Shown here piece by piece: positions 1-10,153 of a stretch of 64,000 nucleotides of DNA. The stretch covers positions 208,629 through 272,628 of the forward strand of contig JAFWGA010000013.1 of the NCBI GenBank assembly GCA_017515325.1, read 5' to 3'. The stretch's first letter is position 1. Each line of letters starts with the position of its first letter. The position numbers were made by a program, and so were the translations under genes. This stretch comes from Blautia sp. GTDB lineage: Bacteria > Bacillota > Clostridia > Lachnospirales > Lachnospiraceae. The notes under the pieces are model-generated. The model did no database searches and was not told the DNA's origin. It saw nothing but the letters and a program-made list of their open reading frames with translations.

Positions 1-1
1 G

Positions 2-2164
2 ATTATTTCCCGAGCTCTGCCCGATGTCCGGGACGGTCTGAAACCCGTCCAGAGACGGACTCTATATGATATGTATGAGCTTGGCATCCGTTATGATCAT
101 CCTTACCGGAAATGTGCCAGGATTGTGGGTGATACCATGGGTAAATATCATCCCCACGGAGACAGCTCCATCTACGAAGCCCTGGTTGTGATGGCCCAGG
201 ATTTCAAAAAGGGTCAGACACTGGTTGATGGTCACGGCAATTTTGGCTCTATTGAGGGAGACGGGGCAGCAGCGATGCGATATACGGAAGCCCGTCTGGA
301 AAAAATCACCCAGGAGGTTTTTCTGGCAGACCTGGATAAGGATATTGTTGATTTTGTTCCGAATTTCGATGAAACAGAAAAGGAGCCATCCGTCCTTCCG
401 GTGAAAATTCCCAATCTCCTCGTGAACGGGGCAGAGGGCATTGCCGTTGGGATGGCCACCAGCATTCCCCCTCATAATCTGGGAGAGGTCGTGGACGCAG
501 TCAAAGCCTATATAAAAAATAACAGCATCAGCGTCAAGGGACTGATGCGTTACCTGAAGGGTCCTGACTTTCCGACGGGGGGGATTGTAGCAAATGCCGA
601 CGAGCTTCTTACCATTTACGAGACGGGCATCGGTAAGATAAGGCTCCGCGGCCGGGTAGAGGTGGAAAAGCAAAAAGGGGGAAAGCAGCTTCTTGTCGTC
701 ACGGAGATCCCCTATACCATGCTGGGAGCAAATATCGGGAAATTTCTGAATGATGTGGCTATGCTCATCGAGACCAGGAAGACCACGGACATCATTGATA
801 TTTCCAATCAGTCGTCAAAGGACGGCATCCGGATTGTCATGGAGCTCAAGCGTGACGCGGACGTGGAAAATCTGATCCAGCTTCTCTACAAAAAGACACG
901 GCTGGAGGATACCTTTGGCGTGAATATGCTGGCTGTCGCAGACGGAAGGCCGGAAACCCTTAGTTTGAAGCAGATCCTGGAATGCCATGTGGATTTTCTC
1001 TTTGATTTTACCACCCGCAAATTTCAGACCCTGCTGGCGAGGGAGAGAGAAAAGCGGGAAATTCAGGAAGGTCTGATCCGGGCGGTGGACGTCATCGATC
1101 TGATCATCGAGATCCTGAGAGGAAGCAAGAGCCGGGAACAGGCAAAAAACTGTCTGGTAGAGGGTCAGACGCAAGGGATCCGCTTCCGGACAAAGACAAG
1201 CGAGAGGGAAGCGGCAAAGCTGAATTTTACGGAGAAGCAGGCTACGGCCATCCTTGAGATGCGCCTTTATCGGTTGATTGGTCTGGAGCTGGAAGCTCTG
1301 CAGGCAGAATATGCCAAAACCCTGGCCGATATCGAGCGCTATGAAGGGCTTTTGAATAGCTATGATGCCATGAGCCAGTATCTTGTGGGAGAACTGGACA
1401 AGATAAAAAAGGACTATTCCGTCAAACGGAAAACCTCACTTGAAAACGTAGAGGAAACGGTTTATGAGGAGGAAAAACAGGAGGCCTTTCCGGTGGTATT
1501 CCTGATGGACCGTTTTGGCTATGTGAAGGTGGTGGAGCCGGCAGTATTTGAACGGAACAGGGAGGGCATAACGGCAGATTACCGCTATGTTTTCAGCTGT
1601 ACCAGCACGGACCGGGTCGGATTATTTACGGATACCGGCAAGCTGCATTATGTGAAGATAAAAGAGATTCCCCTGGCAAAGATGAAGGATAAAGGGATTC
1701 CGGTGGATAATATCAGCAATTACAACAGTGAGTCAGAAAAGATCCTGCTGGCTGCGCCCATGGAACAGGTATGCTCTTCAAAACTCTTGTTTGTGACAAA
1801 AGCCGCCTGGTGCAAGCAGGTGGAGGGAAATGAATTTGAGTCTTCCCGCAGAACGATTGCCGCTACAAAGCTGGGAGAGGATGACAGACTGGTCTTTGCA
1901 GGCTTCCTTGAGGACTATGAACAGATTGTTCTGCAGTCTCACAAGGGTTATCTGCTTCGCTTCCTGATCAAGGAAATATCTACCATGAAGAAGGCATCTG
2001 TCGGGGTCAGAGGGATGAAGCTCTCAGACCAGGATCAGATTGATTCGGTTTACCTTATGGCCGCGGAAAGCAGCTTCAGCATTCAGCTGAACGATAAGGA
2101 GTATCTCCTTTCCAGACTGAAGCTTACCGGCCGGGATAGTCGGGGAAGTAAACCCCGGGTTTAA
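2..2164 (+). CDS. parC: DNA topoisomerase IV-type subunit A (5' end cut by window)
   Basis: Type IIA topoisomerase breakage-reunion subunit, which cuts and rejoins duplex DNA during decatenation or supercoil relaxation with an ATPase partner (ParE/GyrB, not in the window). The frame is open from base 2, upstream of the first ATG at 71, and that stretch encodes the family block [17 protein letters not shown], so the true start lies outside the window. The catalytic tyrosine is in MRYTEARL (codon 281-283). The quinolone-pocket helix [12 protein letters not shown] keeps the serine and an acidic residue. The C-terminal region is beta-propeller-like but I find no GyrA box (QRRGGKG), which favours ParC over GyrA. 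It ends 126 bp before rimP. ParC versus a second GyrA-like protein cannot be settled without the upstream gene. Confidence 0.85.
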   Translation: MISRALPDVRDGLKPVQRRTLYDMYELGIRYDHPYRKCARIVGDTMGKYHPHGDSSIYEALVVMAQDFKKGQTLVDGHGNFGSIEGDGAAAMRYTEARLEKITQEVFLADLDKDIVDFVPNFDETEKEPSVLPVKIPNLLVNGAEGIAVGMATSIPPHNLGEVVDAVKAYIKNNSISVKGLMRYLKGPDFPTGGIVANADELLTIYETGIGKIRLRGRVEVEKQKGGKQLLVVTEIPYTMLGANIGKFLNDVAMLIETRKTTDIIDISNQSSKDGIRIVMELKRDADVENLIQLLYKKTRLEDTFGVNMLAVADGRPETLSLKQILECHVDFLFDFTTRKFQTLLAREREKREIQEGLIRAVDVIDLIIEILRGSKSREQAKNCLVEGQTQGIRFRTKTSEREAAKLNFTEKQATAILEMRLYRLIGLELEALQAEYAKTLADIERYEGLLNSYDAMSQYLVGELDKIKKDYSVKRKTSLENVEETVYEEEKQEAFPVVFLMDRFGYVKVVEPAVFERNREGITADYRYVFSCTSTDRVGLFTDTGKLHYVKIKEIPLAKMKDKGIPVDNISNYNSESEKILLAAPMEQVCSSKLLFVTKAAWCKQVEGNEFESSRRTIAATKLGEDDRLVFAGFLEDYEQIVLQSHKGYLLRFLIKEISTMKKASVGVRGMKLSDQDQIDSVYLMAAESSFSIQLNDKEYLLSRLKLTGRDSRGSKPRV

Positions 2165-2172
2165 AAAAAGTA

Positions 2173-2201
2173 TTGCATTTTCATTTCCAGGGTGTTAATA
2201 T
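2173..2201 (+). promoter_or_regulatory. Sigma-A promoter of the rimP-nusA-infB operon
   Basis: TTGCAT (2173-2178), a 17-bp spacer and TAATAT (2196-2201). It lies directly after the parC stop and gives a leader of roughly 80 nt before rimP. Expression strength is inferred only from the match to consensus. Confidence 0.65.
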
Positions 2202-2231
2202 ATACTTAATTTCATGATGATAACTTGTCGG

Positions 2232-2259
2232 CAGGAGTGAATCGGTTGATTCACTCCTG
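2232..2259 (+). terminator. Perfect 12-bp hairpin in the rimP leader
   Basis: CAGGAGTGAATC (2232-2243), loop GGTT, GATTCACTCCTG (2248-2259), then TCTTATT. The stem is perfect but the T tract is poor. It could terminate parC read-through, or it could act as a leader structure or weak attenuator, since it lies between the promoter at 2173-2201 and rimP. Confidence 0.5.
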
Positions 2260-2290
2260 TCTTATTACGTAGGAAAGGATAGACAGATCG

Positions 2291-2755
2291 TTGAGCAAAA
2301 AGGATGAATACGAAAGCAGAGCAGAAGCTTTGCTTTCCTCTATTGTTGCAGAAGCCGGTTTTGAGCTGGTGGATGTAGAGTATGTAAAGGAGGGCGGGAA
2401 CTGGTATCTGAGGGCTTATATCGATAAGCCCGGCGGCATTACAGTCAATGACTGCGAGGCCGTCAGCAGGGTTTTCAGCGACCGCCTCGATGAAGAGGAT
2501 TTTATCGAAGACAGTTATGTGATGGAAATCAGCTCTCCGGGGCTGGACAGGCCGCTGAAAAAGGAAAAAGACTTCATTCGCAGCATAGGGAAGGCAGTTG
2601 AAATACGCACCTATCGTCCCATAGATAAACAAAAGGAATTCACAGGAATCCTGGCAGCCTATGACACGGATACAGTGACGATCCGGGAGGAAGACACCCT
2701 TAGAACCTTCTCCCGCCAGGATATCGCCCTGATCCGCCTCGCGGTGCTGTTTTAA
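2291..2755 (+). CDS. rimP: Ribosome maturation factor RimP
   Basis: RimP assists late assembly of the 30S ribosomal subunit. The 154-residue length is normal for the family. The N-terminal domain carries GFELVDVEYVKEGGNWYLR and the characteristic DKPGGITVNDCEAVSR; the middle has MEISSPGLDRPLK. It begins with TTG at 2291, preceded by AGGAAAGG at 2271-2278. It is the first gene of the operon and 23 bp separate it from nusA, an arrangement conserved in most bacteria. Confidence 0.95.
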   Translation: MSKKDEYESRAEALLSSIVAEAGFELVDVEYVKEGGNWYLRAYIDKPGGITVNDCEAVSRVFSDRLDEEDFIEDSYVMEISSPGLDRPLKKEKDFIRSIGKAVEIRTYRPIDKQKEFTGILAAYDTDTVTIREEDTLRTFSRQDIALIRLAVLF

Positions 2756-2778
2756 GGGTTCCGGGAGGACAGACAAAA

Positions 2779-4128
2779 ATGAACAAAGAGTTAATCGATG
2801 CACTGGATCTGATCGCAAAAGAGAAGAAAATCAGTAAGGATACCCTGATAAAAGCGATTGAGCAATCCCTGGTTCAGGCATGCAAACAGCATTTCGGAAA
2901 ATCAGACAATGTCCATGTGAATATTGATCCCAAGACAGGAGACTTCAGCGTTATTGCCGACCGGATTGTAGTGGATGAGGTGACGGATAAGGCAGAGCAG
3001 ATCTCTTTGCCGGAGGCAAAAAGGATCGTGGCTACGGCAGAGCTGGGAGATATCATACAGATTCCCATCCATTCGGATAAGTTTGGCCGCATCGTTGCCC
3101 TGAACGCAAAGAATATCATTCTTCAGAAGATCAGGGAGGAAGAAAGAAAGGTCCTTTACGGAGAATATTACAAAATCGAGAAGGACGTTGTTACCGGCAT
3201 TGTCCAGAGAAACATCGGGAGAAACATCAGTGTTAACCTGGGCAAGGTGGACGCCATGCTCAACGAAAACGAGCAGGTAAAAACGGAGGTCTTTCAGCCG
3301 ACAGAGCGGATCAAGGTGTATATTCTGGAGGTGAAGGATACATCCAAGGGTCCCCGTATCCTCTTGTCCCGAACGCATCCGGGACTGGTAAAGCGGCTTT
3401 TTGAAGAGGAAGTGGCAGAGGTCAAAGACGGCACAGTCGAGATCAAGGGAATAGCCAGAGAAGCCGGTTCAAGGACCAAGATCGCAGTATACAGCAAAGA
3501 CCCGGATGTGGATCCTGTAGGCGCGTGTGTCGGCCCGAACGGGAGCAGAGTGAATCTGATCGTCAATGAACTGCGTGGGGAAAAGATCGATATTGTGACA
3601 TGGAGCGAGAATCCTGCCATTTTAATCGAGAATGCGCTGAGCCCCGCAAAGGTCATAGAAGTGCTGGCGGATCCTGACAATAAAGAAGCCCTGGTGATCG
3701 TTCCGGATTACCAGCTGTCTCTTGCCATCGGAAAGGATGGGCAGAATGTCAGGCTGGCTCACCGCCTGACAGGCTTTAAGATTGACATAAAGAGTGAATC
3801 CCAGGCCAGCGAGATGGATTATTACTATTACGATGAAGACGACGACGAGTATTACGATGACGAGGAGCCGGCAGGGGATTACCAGGACCAGGAGCAGCTG
3901 GTTCCTGCAGACACTGACGGTGAATCCATGGATACGGAACCCGAGGACAACGGTAGGGAAGAGTATGACGAGAATCCTGGTCAGGATGATGAGGAGAAAG
4001 ACCAGACCGGGCCGGATCCGGAATATACAGGCTACTATAGAGAGGACTATCGGCGTTACGGACAGGACGAGGATGAGCCGGAAGGATTTGATCCTTTAGC
4101 GGAAATCGCCCCCGGTCTGCCTCAGTGA
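2779..4128 (+). CDS. nusA: Transcription termination/antitermination factor NusA with acidic tail
   Basis: NusA binds RNA polymerase and nascent RNA to modulate pausing, termination and antitermination. Order of parts in the 449 residues: N-terminal polymerase-binding domain (about 1-125), S1 domain (about 130-200), KH1 with GPNG near 252-255, KH2 with GKDG near 318-321. After about residue 344 follows a roughly 100-residue tail dominated by Asp, Glu and Tyr, beginning MDYYYYDEDDDEYYDDEE. Gram-positive NusA proteins usually stop soon after KH2, so the tail is an extension of the kind seen in some Clostridia. It has an ATG start with GGGAGGAC upstream. It lies 24 bp before ylxR. Confidence 0.95.
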   Translation: MNKELIDALDLIAKEKKISKDTLIKAIEQSLVQACKQHFGKSDNVHVNIDPKTGDFSVIADRIVVDEVTDKAEQISLPEAKRIVATAELGDIIQIPIHSDKFGRIVALNAKNIILQKIREEERKVLYGEYYKIEKDVVTGIVQRNIGRNISVNLGKVDAMLNENEQVKTEVFQPTERIKVYILEVKDTSKGPRILLSRTHPGLVKRLFEEEVAEVKDGTVEIKGIAREAGSRTKIAVYSKDPDVDPVGACVGPNGSRVNLIVNELRGEKIDIVTWSENPAILIENALSPAKVIEVLADPDNKEALVIVPDYQLSLAIGKDGQNVRLAHRLTGFKIDIKSESQASEMDYYYYDEDDDEYYDDEEPAGDYQDQEQLVPADTDGESMDTEPEDNGREEYDENPGQDDEEKDQTGPDPEYTGYYREDYRRYGQDEDEPEGFDPLAEIAPGLPQ

Positions 4129-4152
4129 CGGACGAGAGTGCTGAGGGTTTTT

Positions 4153-4431
4153 ATGAAGGCCGAAAAAAAGATTCCCATGCGCCAATGTATCGGCTGCAGA
4201 GAGATGAAAAGCAAAAAGGAAATGATCCGCGTTCTCAGGACTGAGGCGGGTGGAATAGGATTGGATGATACAGGCAGAAAGAACGGAAGAGGTGCATATC
4301 TGTGCCGGAATCCGGAATGCTTCAGACTGGCAAAAAAGAATCACGGATTGGAAAGATCCCTGAAAATGCCAATCCCTGATGAAATTTATGACAGTCTGGA
4401 AAAGGAGATGATGGAGATTGGACCAACGTAG
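4153..4431 (+). CDS. rnpM: YlxR family RNA-binding protein (RnpM)
   Basis: Small nucleic-acid-binding protein of the YlxR family; in Bacillus the homologue RnpM has been reported to bind and modulate RNase P RNA. Visible family signatures are RQCIGCREMKSKKEMIRVLR at the N-terminus and GRGAYLCRNPECFRLAKK in the middle. I choose ATG 4153 because GAGGG at 4143-4147 precedes it; an in-frame GTG at 4138 would add five residues and lies too close to the nusA stop. Its last 14 bases overlap ylxQ, which implies coupled translation. rnpB itself lies at 43664 in this window. Confidence 0.9.
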   Translation: MKAEKKIPMRQCIGCREMKSKKEMIRVLRTEAGGIGLDDTGRKNGRGAYLCRNPECFRLAKKNHGLERSLKMPIPDEIYDSLEKEMMEIGPT

Positions 4432-4717
4432 GTTTCTGTCTATGTTAGGACTGGCTGTGAAGGCAGGCAAGGCTGTCAGCGGCGAGTTTTCCACAGAAAA
4501 AACAGTTAAGGAAGGAAGGGCGAAACTGGTTTTGATTGCAGGTGACTCTTCCGAAAATACCAAAAAGAAGTTTTCCCAGATGTGTGAGTATTACCATGTC
4601 CCTTTCTTTATTATTTCTGATAAAGAGGCACTGGGCAGGGCAATGGGAAAAGAACAACGTGCATGTCTTGCAGTAGAAGATGAAGGACTTGCCAACGCCA
4701 TCAGAGGAAAAATGTAG
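4418..4717 (+). CDS. YlxQ, L7Ae/L30e-type RNA-binding protein
   Basis: Small ribosomal-protein-like kink-turn binding family (L7Ae/L30e fold), 99 residues. Recognisable features are [17 protein letters not shown] near the N-terminus and [17 protein letters not shown]. It starts with TTG at 4418, with AAGGAG at 4402-4407, and overlaps the end of rnpM by 14 bases. The order ylxR-ylxQ-infB is conserved in Firmicutes. The cellular role is not well defined; I infer an RNA-binding function in translation. Confidence 0.88.
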   Translation: MDQRRFLSMLGLAVKAGKAVSGEFSTEKTVKEGRAKLVLIAGDSSENTKKKFSQMCEYYHVPFFIISDKEALGRAMGKEQRACLAVEDEGLANAIRGKM

Positions 4718-4758
4718 GATGCAGAGAATTCCATCAGGGAAAGGAGCTGGATATAACA

Positions 4759-7700
4759 TTGGATAATCCCAACAAAGAGGAAAAGCTGACTTCAACAAAG
4801 AAGACCGCCTCCACGAAAGCGGATGGAACTGAGAGTACACTTCAGACGGGAGGAGATGCTCCCCGGAAAAAGAAAAATATCTTTCGTGTCTATCACGCAG
4901 AAAATATGACAGAAGGCGTCCGTCCCAGAAAAAGGCCTGAGGGTGTCAGAAAGACCAGGCCTCAGGGGGCAAAGGCGGTGAATCCTGCGCCTGAGGACAC
5001 AAAGCAGACGGAAAAGGTTCAGACTCAGGCTGCCGGATCGGATGTTGCCGTGGCCGCTGCCAAGGCATCAGAGCCTGTTCGTGAACAGTCACCTCAGCCG
5101 ATGAAGGAAACCCCCAAGGCGGCTCCGAAGCCGGAAGCCATTGTGGCGGAAAAGAAACCGGAAACAGCTTCGGTACCACAGAAAAAGCCTGCGGAAGCAC
5201 CGGCTGAGGAAGAGAAGAAATCACAGGCAGAGCCCGTCCGGCCCCAGGTGGATAAAAAGCCGGTTGAGACGGCAGGACAGACGATACCGGAGAAGCAGCC
5301 GGAATCTGTGCCGGTGGCCAGGCAGGCGGCTCCTGCTCCTGCAAGTCGTTCCCAGTCCGCACCGGTATCTTCGGTATCTTCCGAGAAGAAGGAGCCGGAT
5401 GCCAGGAGCCAGAAAACGGCTTCGGCCGGTGTTCCCCGGGCAGGTAAGCCGGCGGAGGCGGGGACAGCCCGTCCGACGAGACCCTCTCAGCCCGGACAGG
5501 TCAGAAAAGATCCCTCCGGACAGCAGGCAGGACGCTCTCAGACAGGGATCCGTCAGGGGACAGGAACCCGTCCTTCCCCGGATGGGAGAAAGCCTGCCGA
5601 TGTGAGAATGGGGCAGCCGGGAACCCGTCCCGGAAGGACATTGGAGGGAACAGGCAGGACGCGCACATCGGATTTTGTGGGTTCCCGCCCTGGAATGGCA
5701 CGCCAGGCAGAGGGCAGCCGCGGTCCAAGATTTGGAACGGACTCTCAGCTTTCCCGTCCGGGGGCAGGAAGAACAGGGATGTCTGCCGGCCAGGCAGGCC
5801 CCGGCAGAGGAGATTCCCGCACACAGGGAGCCCGTCCGCTTGCGCCCAGGGGAGCTGCTCCCCGCAGAGGCGGCGACAGCTTCACTCCTGAGCTTGGCAA
5901 GAACGCAGGCGCTCCCAGCCGCAGGGACAGAGATAAAAACAGGAAAAAGGATTACGATAGGACAAACAACCAGGGGAATAATCGTTTCCAGGGACAGGGG
6001 AACCAGAAGGGGACAAGACCTTCGAAAACGGTTTCCAAACCTGTTGCCGCGAAACCGGTAGAGAAAAAGCCGGAGATCAAGGAGATCACGATCCCGGAGA
6101 AGCTGACCATTGCTGAGTTGGCGGCTGCCATGAAGAAGCAGGCTTCTGAGATTATCAAGAAGCTCTTCCTGCGGGGGGAGATCGTCACGGTCAATTCCGA
6201 GATCGACTTTGACAAGGCAGAGGAGATAGCCTTAGAGTACGAGATCATTGCGGAGAAGGAGGTTCCGGTGGATGTCATCGAGGAGCTCCTGAAGGAAGAA
6301 GAGGATGATCCCGAGAAGCTGGTTCCCAGACCTCCGGTGGTCTGTGTTATGGGCCATGTCGATCACGGAAAGACTTCTTTGCTGGATTATATCCGTAATA
6401 CCCATGTGACCAAAGGAGAAGCAGGCGGTATCACACAGCATATCGGTGCATATGTTGTCTCTGTCAACGGACAGAAGATCACCTTCCTGGATACCCCTGG
6501 CCATGAAGCATTTACCGCTATGAGAATGCGCGGTGCCAACGCGACGGATATTGCGGTTCTTGTGGTGGCTGCTGATGACGGCGTCATGCCGCAGACAGTG
6601 GAAGCCATCAGCCATGCCAAGGCGGCGGGGGTAGAGATCATCGTTGCCATCAATAAGATCGATAAGCCCGGAGCAAATGTTGAGCGCGTGAAGCAGGAGC
6701 TGACGGAACATGGCCTCGTGGCAGAGGACTATGGCGGACAGACGCCGATGGTACCGGTTTCCGCTCATACGGGAGAGGGAATCGATGACCTTCTTGAGAT
6801 GATCCTGCTCACAGCAGAGGTCAGCGAGCTGAAGGCGGATCCCAACAGGGCGGTACGCGGCCTGGTTATTGAGGCTAAACTGGATAAGGGCAAGGGGCCG
6901 GTGGCTACCATTCTGGTTCAGAAGGGTACTCTCAGGCAGGGAGATTTCATAGCGGCAGGTGCCTGCAGCGGCAAGGTACGTGCTATGATGGACGATACCG
7001 GCAGCAGGCTGAAGGAAGCAGGTCCTTCCATGCCCGTAGAGATCCTGGGTCTTTCTGACGTTCCCAACGCCGGTGAAGTACTCATGTCCTTTAAGAATGA
7101 TAAAGAAGCAAAAACCTTTGCGGATACCTTTGTGGCAGAGAACAAGAAGCATCTGCTGGAGGAGACCAAGGCCAAGCTGTCTCTGGATAATCTCTTTGAC
7201 CAGATCCATGCCAGCGACCTGAAGGAACTTCCCATCATTGTCAAGGCGGATGTCCAGGGCTCTGTGGAAGCGGTACGCAACAGTCTGCTCAAGCTCTCCA
7301 ATGAAGAAGTCGTGGTGAAGATCATCCATGGCGGCGTTGGTGCGGTGAATGAATCCGATGTCAGTCTGGCTGCCACATCGAACGCAATCATTATCGGCTT
7401 CAACGTTCGCCCGACAAATCTGGCCAAACAGCTGGCGGAGCAGGAGAATGTCGATATGCGCCTGTATAAGGTGATCTATCAGGCAATCGAGGATGTAGAA
7501 TCCGCCATGCGTGGCATGCTGGATCCGGTCTATGAGGAAAAGGTTATCGGACACGCCCAGGTACGTCAGCTTTTCAAGGCTTCCGGCATCGGCACAATCG
7601 CCGGCAGCTATGTGCTGGATGGGGTTTTCCAGAGAAACTGCAAGGTGCGTATTACCCATGAAGGAGAACAGATCTATGAGGGTGCTCTTGCATCCCTGAA

Positions 7701-7827
7701 ACGTTTCAAGGATGACGTCAAGGAGGTTCGTGCCGGCTATGAGTGCGGCCTTGTCTTTGAGGATTTCAATGACCTTCATGAGGATGATCTGATCGAAGCC
7801 TATATTATGGTAGAGGTTCCCAGATAA
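4759..7827 (+). CDS. infB: Translation initiation factor IF-2 with very long disordered N-terminus
   Basis: GTPase that delivers initiator tRNA to the 30S subunit and promotes subunit joining. Start is TTG 4759 behind AAGGAG (4741-4746). Residues about 25-435 are low complexity: first Ala/Pro/Lys/Glu-rich, then Arg/Gly/Pro-rich with many TRP, SRP and GTRP units. An IF2_N domain follows (about 443-495), then the G domain with P-loop GHVDHGKT at 532-539, DTPGHEAF, and NKID. Domains II to IV fill the rest. At 1022 residues it is far longer than the 716-residue Bacillus protein, all of the excess lying in the N-terminal extension. The extension is strongly basic in its second half, in contrast to the acidic NusA tail in the same operon. 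Confidence 0.96.
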   Translation: MDNPNKEEKLTSTKKTASTKADGTESTLQTGGDAPRKKKNIFRVYHAENMTEGVRPRKRPEGVRKTRPQGAKAVNPAPEDTKQTEKVQTQAAGSDVAVAAAKASEPVREQSPQPMKETPKAAPKPEAIVAEKKPETASVPQKKPAEAPAEEEKKSQAEPVRPQVDKKPVETAGQTIPEKQPESVPVARQAAPAPASRSQSAPVSSVSSEKKEPDARSQKTASAGVPRAGKPAEAGTARPTRPSQPGQVRKDPSGQQAGRSQTGIRQGTGTRPSPDGRKPADVRMGQPGTRPGRTLEGTGRTRTSDFVGSRPGMARQAEGSRGPRFGTDSQLSRPGAGRTGMSAGQAGPGRGDSRTQGARPLAPRGAAPRRGGDSFTPELGKNAGAPSRRDRDKNRKKDYDRTNNQGNNRFQGQGNQKGTRPSKTVSKPVAAKPVEKKPEIKEITIPEKLTIAELAAAMKKQASEIIKKLFLRGEIVTVNSEIDFDKAEEIALEYEIIAEKEVPVDVIEELLKEEEDDPEKLVPRPPVVCVMGHVDHGKTSLLDYIRNTHVTKGEAGGITQHIGAYVVSVNGQKITFLDTPGHEAFTAMRMRGANATDIAVLVVAADDGVMPQTVEAISHAKAAGVEIIVAINKIDKPGANVERVKQELTEHGLVAEDYGGQTPMVPVSAHTGEGIDDLLEMILLTAEVSELKADPNRAVRGLVIEAKLDKGKGPVATILVQKGTLRQGDFIAAGACSGKVRAMMDDTGSRLKEAGPSMPVEILGLSDVPNAGEVLMSFKNDKEAKTFADTFVAENKKHLLEETKAKLSLDNLFDQIHASDLKELPIIVKADVQGSVEAVRNSLLKLSNEEVVVKIIHGGVGAVNESDVSLAATSNAIIIGFNVRPTNLAKQLAEQENVDMRLYKVIYQAIEDVESAMRGMLDPVYEEKVIGHAQVRQLFKASGIGTIAGSYVLDGVFQRNCKVRITHEGEQIYEGALASLKRFKDDVKEVRAGYECGLVFEDFNDLHEDDLIEAYIMVEVPR

Positions 7828-7886
7828 CGGTTCAGTCAGCAGTTCGTGGCATGGCCTGGGGCTGTCAGGAGCCGGGAGGAGGAATT

Positions 7887-8285
7887 TTGAGAAAGAACAG
7901 TATAAAAAATACACGGATCAATGGCGAGGTTTTAAAAGAGCTGAGCCAGATTATCAGAAATGAGGTAAAGGATCCGCGCATTCACCCGATGACATCTGTG
8001 ATGGAGGCAGAGGTTGCGCCGGATCTGAAATCCTGTAAGGTCTATATCAGTGTATATGGGGATGATCAGGTGAAAAAGGATACCCTCGACGGCCTGAAGG
8101 CAGCCGAGGGATATATCCGGCACCAGCTTGCCCAGGGATTGAATCTCCGCAATACTCCTGAGCTCAGGTTTATCCTGGACCGTTCCATTGAATATGGGGT
8201 GGAGATGTCCCACAGGATCGATGAAGTCATCGAGGCGGATCAAAAGGCAGAACTGGAACGCCGGGAGGTACCGGAGGATGCATAA
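7887..8285 (+). CDS. rbfA: Ribosome-binding factor A
   Basis: RbfA is a KH-fold factor that matures the 5' end of 16S rRNA in the small subunit. The family segments NGEVLKELSQIIRNEVKDPR, VYISVYGD and LRFILDRSIEYG are all present. I choose TTG 7887, which sits just after the strong site GGGAGGAGG (7874-7882) and gives 132 residues; a longer reading from ATG 7851 would place this binding site inside the gene and lacks one of its own. The end overlaps nrnA by 8 bases. Confidence 0.93.
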   Translation: MRKNSIKNTRINGEVLKELSQIIRNEVKDPRIHPMTSVMEAEVAPDLKSCKVYISVYGDDQVKKDTLDGLKAAEGYIRHQLAQGLNLRNTPELRFILDRSIEYGVEMSHRIDEVIEADQKAELERREVPEDA

Positions 8286-9240
8286 TCTTGAGGAGATCCT
8301 TGATGGCGTCACGACAATGGCGATCACCGGGCACCGTCGTCCGGATGGTGATGCTGTAGGCAGCGCCATGGGTCTGTACCTGTATGTCCTGAAGCATCAT
8401 CCTGAGATTACTACAGACATCTATCTGGAGGAACCCAAGCCTGTTTTTGGCCATATTGACCATATCCAGGATCTGAGACAGAGGGAACGAGAATCCACCT
8501 ATGTATATGACCTTTTTGTGACCTGCGACGTAAGCTCCTACGATATGATGAGTGTTGGCCGGACACATTTTGACCATGCCAGGAAAAGAGTCTGTATTGA
8601 TCACCACAAGAGTAATACCGGGTTTGCGGATATCAACCATATCTGTGGAAGCATCGGCTCCTGCGCAGAGGTTCTCTATGAGCTGATGGATCCGGAGAAG
8701 GTGGATCTTTCTGTGGCTACTGCCATCTATACCGGGATAGCGCATGACACCGGTGTTTTCCAGTTTGCGGCAACGACTCCCCGAACACTTCGGATCGCTG
8801 CCGATCTCATAGAGAAGGGCGTGGATTTTTCCCGGATCATAGAGGAATCCTTTCATCAGAAAACCTATGTCCAGAATCAGGTTTTGGGCAAGATCCTGAC
8901 GGAGAGCACTCTGGTCATGGACCGGAAGATGATTATCGGCACCATGATTCGGGAAGAAATGGAATCCTATGGGATAACAGGTCAGGACATGGAAGGAATC
9001 GTCACTCAGCTGCGCTACACCCAGGGGGTGGAAGTGTCTGTTCTGGCCTATGAACTGGAAAAGATGAAGGTCAAGGTTTCCCTGCGCTCGAAGGGAAATG
9101 TGGATGTCGGTCTTGTCGCCTCCTATTTTGGCGGCGGCGGACATAAGGTGGCTGCCGGCTGTGACATGAAGGGATCAGTGGCTGATGTCATCAGCCGGAT
9201 CAAGGAGCAGGTCGCCGTACAGATGGAAGGGCTGGGTTGA
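8278..9240 (+). CDS. nrnA: DHH/DHHA1 phosphoesterase, NrnA-like nanoRNase/pAp phosphatase
   Basis: Bifunctional enzyme that degrades very short oligoribonucleotides and, in Bacillus, dephosphorylates 3'-phosphoadenosine 5'-phosphate. Metal-binding motifs visible in order: GHRRPDGDAVGS near the N-terminus, TCDVSS, IDHHKS (the DHH motif), and the DHHA1 substrate motif GGGGHKVAAGC near the C-terminus. The 320-residue length fits. ATG 8278 is preceded by GGAGG within the end of rbfA. It sits between rbfA and truB, as in many Firmicutes. Confidence 0.93.
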   Translation: MHNLEEILDGVTTMAITGHRRPDGDAVGSAMGLYLYVLKHHPEITTDIYLEEPKPVFGHIDHIQDLRQRERESTYVYDLFVTCDVSSYDMMSVGRTHFDHARKRVCIDHHKSNTGFADINHICGSIGSCAEVLYELMDPEKVDLSVATAIYTGIAHDTGVFQFAATTPRTLRIAADLIEKGVDFSRIIEESFHQKTYVQNQVLGKILTESTLVMDRKMIIGTMIREEMESYGITGQDMEGIVTQLRYTQGVEVSVLAYELEKMKVKVSLRSKGNVDVGLVASYFGGGGHKVAAGCDMKGSVADVISRIKEQVAVQMEGLG

Positions 9241-9253
9241 GAGCTGATAACAG

Positions 9254-10126
9254 ATGGATGGAATAATCATTGTTCATAAGGAAGAAGGCTATACTTCCCA
9301 TGACGTCGTTGCCAGGCTAAGGCATATCCTCGGCATGAAAAGGATCGGTCATACGGGAACTCTGGATCCCATGGCGACAGGCGTCCTGCCTGTGGCAGTA
9401 TCCCGCGCGACCCGGTTGGTGGAGCTATTGGCCGACAAGGACAAAAGCTATGAGGCACTGATGCACCTTGGAGTTGTCACAGACACACAGGACCGGACGG
9501 GAACTGTTTTGAGCGAAAGCCCGGTTCTGGCAGACGAAAGACAGATCGAAGAAGCTTGCCTGTCCTTTATCGGAGAAAGGGATCAGATCCCGCCGATGTA
9601 CAGCGCTCTGAAAATAGAGGGGAAGCGACTGTATGAGCTGGCCAGGGAGGGAAAAACAGTTTCCAGAAAGCCGCGCAGGGTGTGCTTTTACGACATAAAG
9701 GTGAAGGAAATATCCCTTCCCTTCGTTCGCCTTGAGGTGACCTGCAGCAAGGGTACCTATATCCGGACGCTTTTACACGATATCGGTCAGGTCTTAGGCT
9801 GTGGCGCTATGATGGAAGCTCTGGTTCGGACCCGGGTGGGGGAGTTTTCCCTGAGTCAGGCCCACACTCTGGATGAGATCCAAAGCTGTGTTTCAGCGGG
9901 ATGTGACAAGGAGCTTTATATCGGGATCGAGGAGGTTCTGAAAGCTTATCCGAGAATGGTCTGCCCTGAGAGTCAGGACAAGCGGCTGTTGAACGGCAAT
10001 CCTCTGGTTCTGGAAGGAGGACAGGAGGCGGAACGGGTAAGGATGTGTACCAGTGACGGTGTTTTTCGAGGCTTATATGAATACAATGGCAGTCAAGGCT
10101 TATTCAGGCCGGTGAAAATCTTCTGA
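9254..10126 (+). CDS. truB: tRNA pseudouridine-55 synthase
   Basis: Makes pseudouridine 55 in the T loop of most tRNAs. The catalytic aspartate is D38 in HTGTLDPMATG. Other family blocks are VHKEEGYTSHDVV, KSYEALMHLGVVTDTQD, and CSKGTYIRTLLHDIG. The length of 290 residues is normal. It starts 13 bp after nrnA and ends 27 bp before the chosen ribF start. Confidence 0.95.
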   Translation: MDGIIIVHKEEGYTSHDVVARLRHILGMKRIGHTGTLDPMATGVLPVAVSRATRLVELLADKDKSYEALMHLGVVTDTQDRTGTVLSESPVLADERQIEEACLSFIGERDQIPPMYSALKIEGKRLYELAREGKTVSRKPRRVCFYDIKVKEISLPFVRLEVTCSKGTYIRTLLHDIGQVLGCGAMMEALVRTRVGEFSLSQAHTLDEIQSCVSAGCDKELYIGIEEVLKAYPRMVCPESQDKRLLNGNPLVLEGGQEAERVRMCTSDGVFRGLYEYNGSQGLFRPVKIF

Positions 10127-10153
10127 GTCCTTATGATCAAGAGGGAGCTGCAT

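Noticed and set aside
5400-5950. Repeated Arg-Pro/Gly-coding segment as a DNA tandem repeat
   Set aside because: The repetition is amino-acid bias within the IF-2 extension; the DNA units are not regular enough to be a tandem repeat array.
6232-7914. 560-residue open frame on the minus strand opposite infB
   Set aside because: It mirrors the conserved G domain and later domains of IF-2; it has no translation signals and reads as a composition shadow.
8188-8277. Earlier ATG for nrnA inside rbfA
   Set aside because: It would overlap rbfA by about 100 bases without a ribosome site; ATG 8278 is well placed.
10090-10153. Possible FMN riboswitch for ribF
   Set aside because: ribF is inside an operon with a 27-bp gap; none of the conserved FMN aptamer segments is present.
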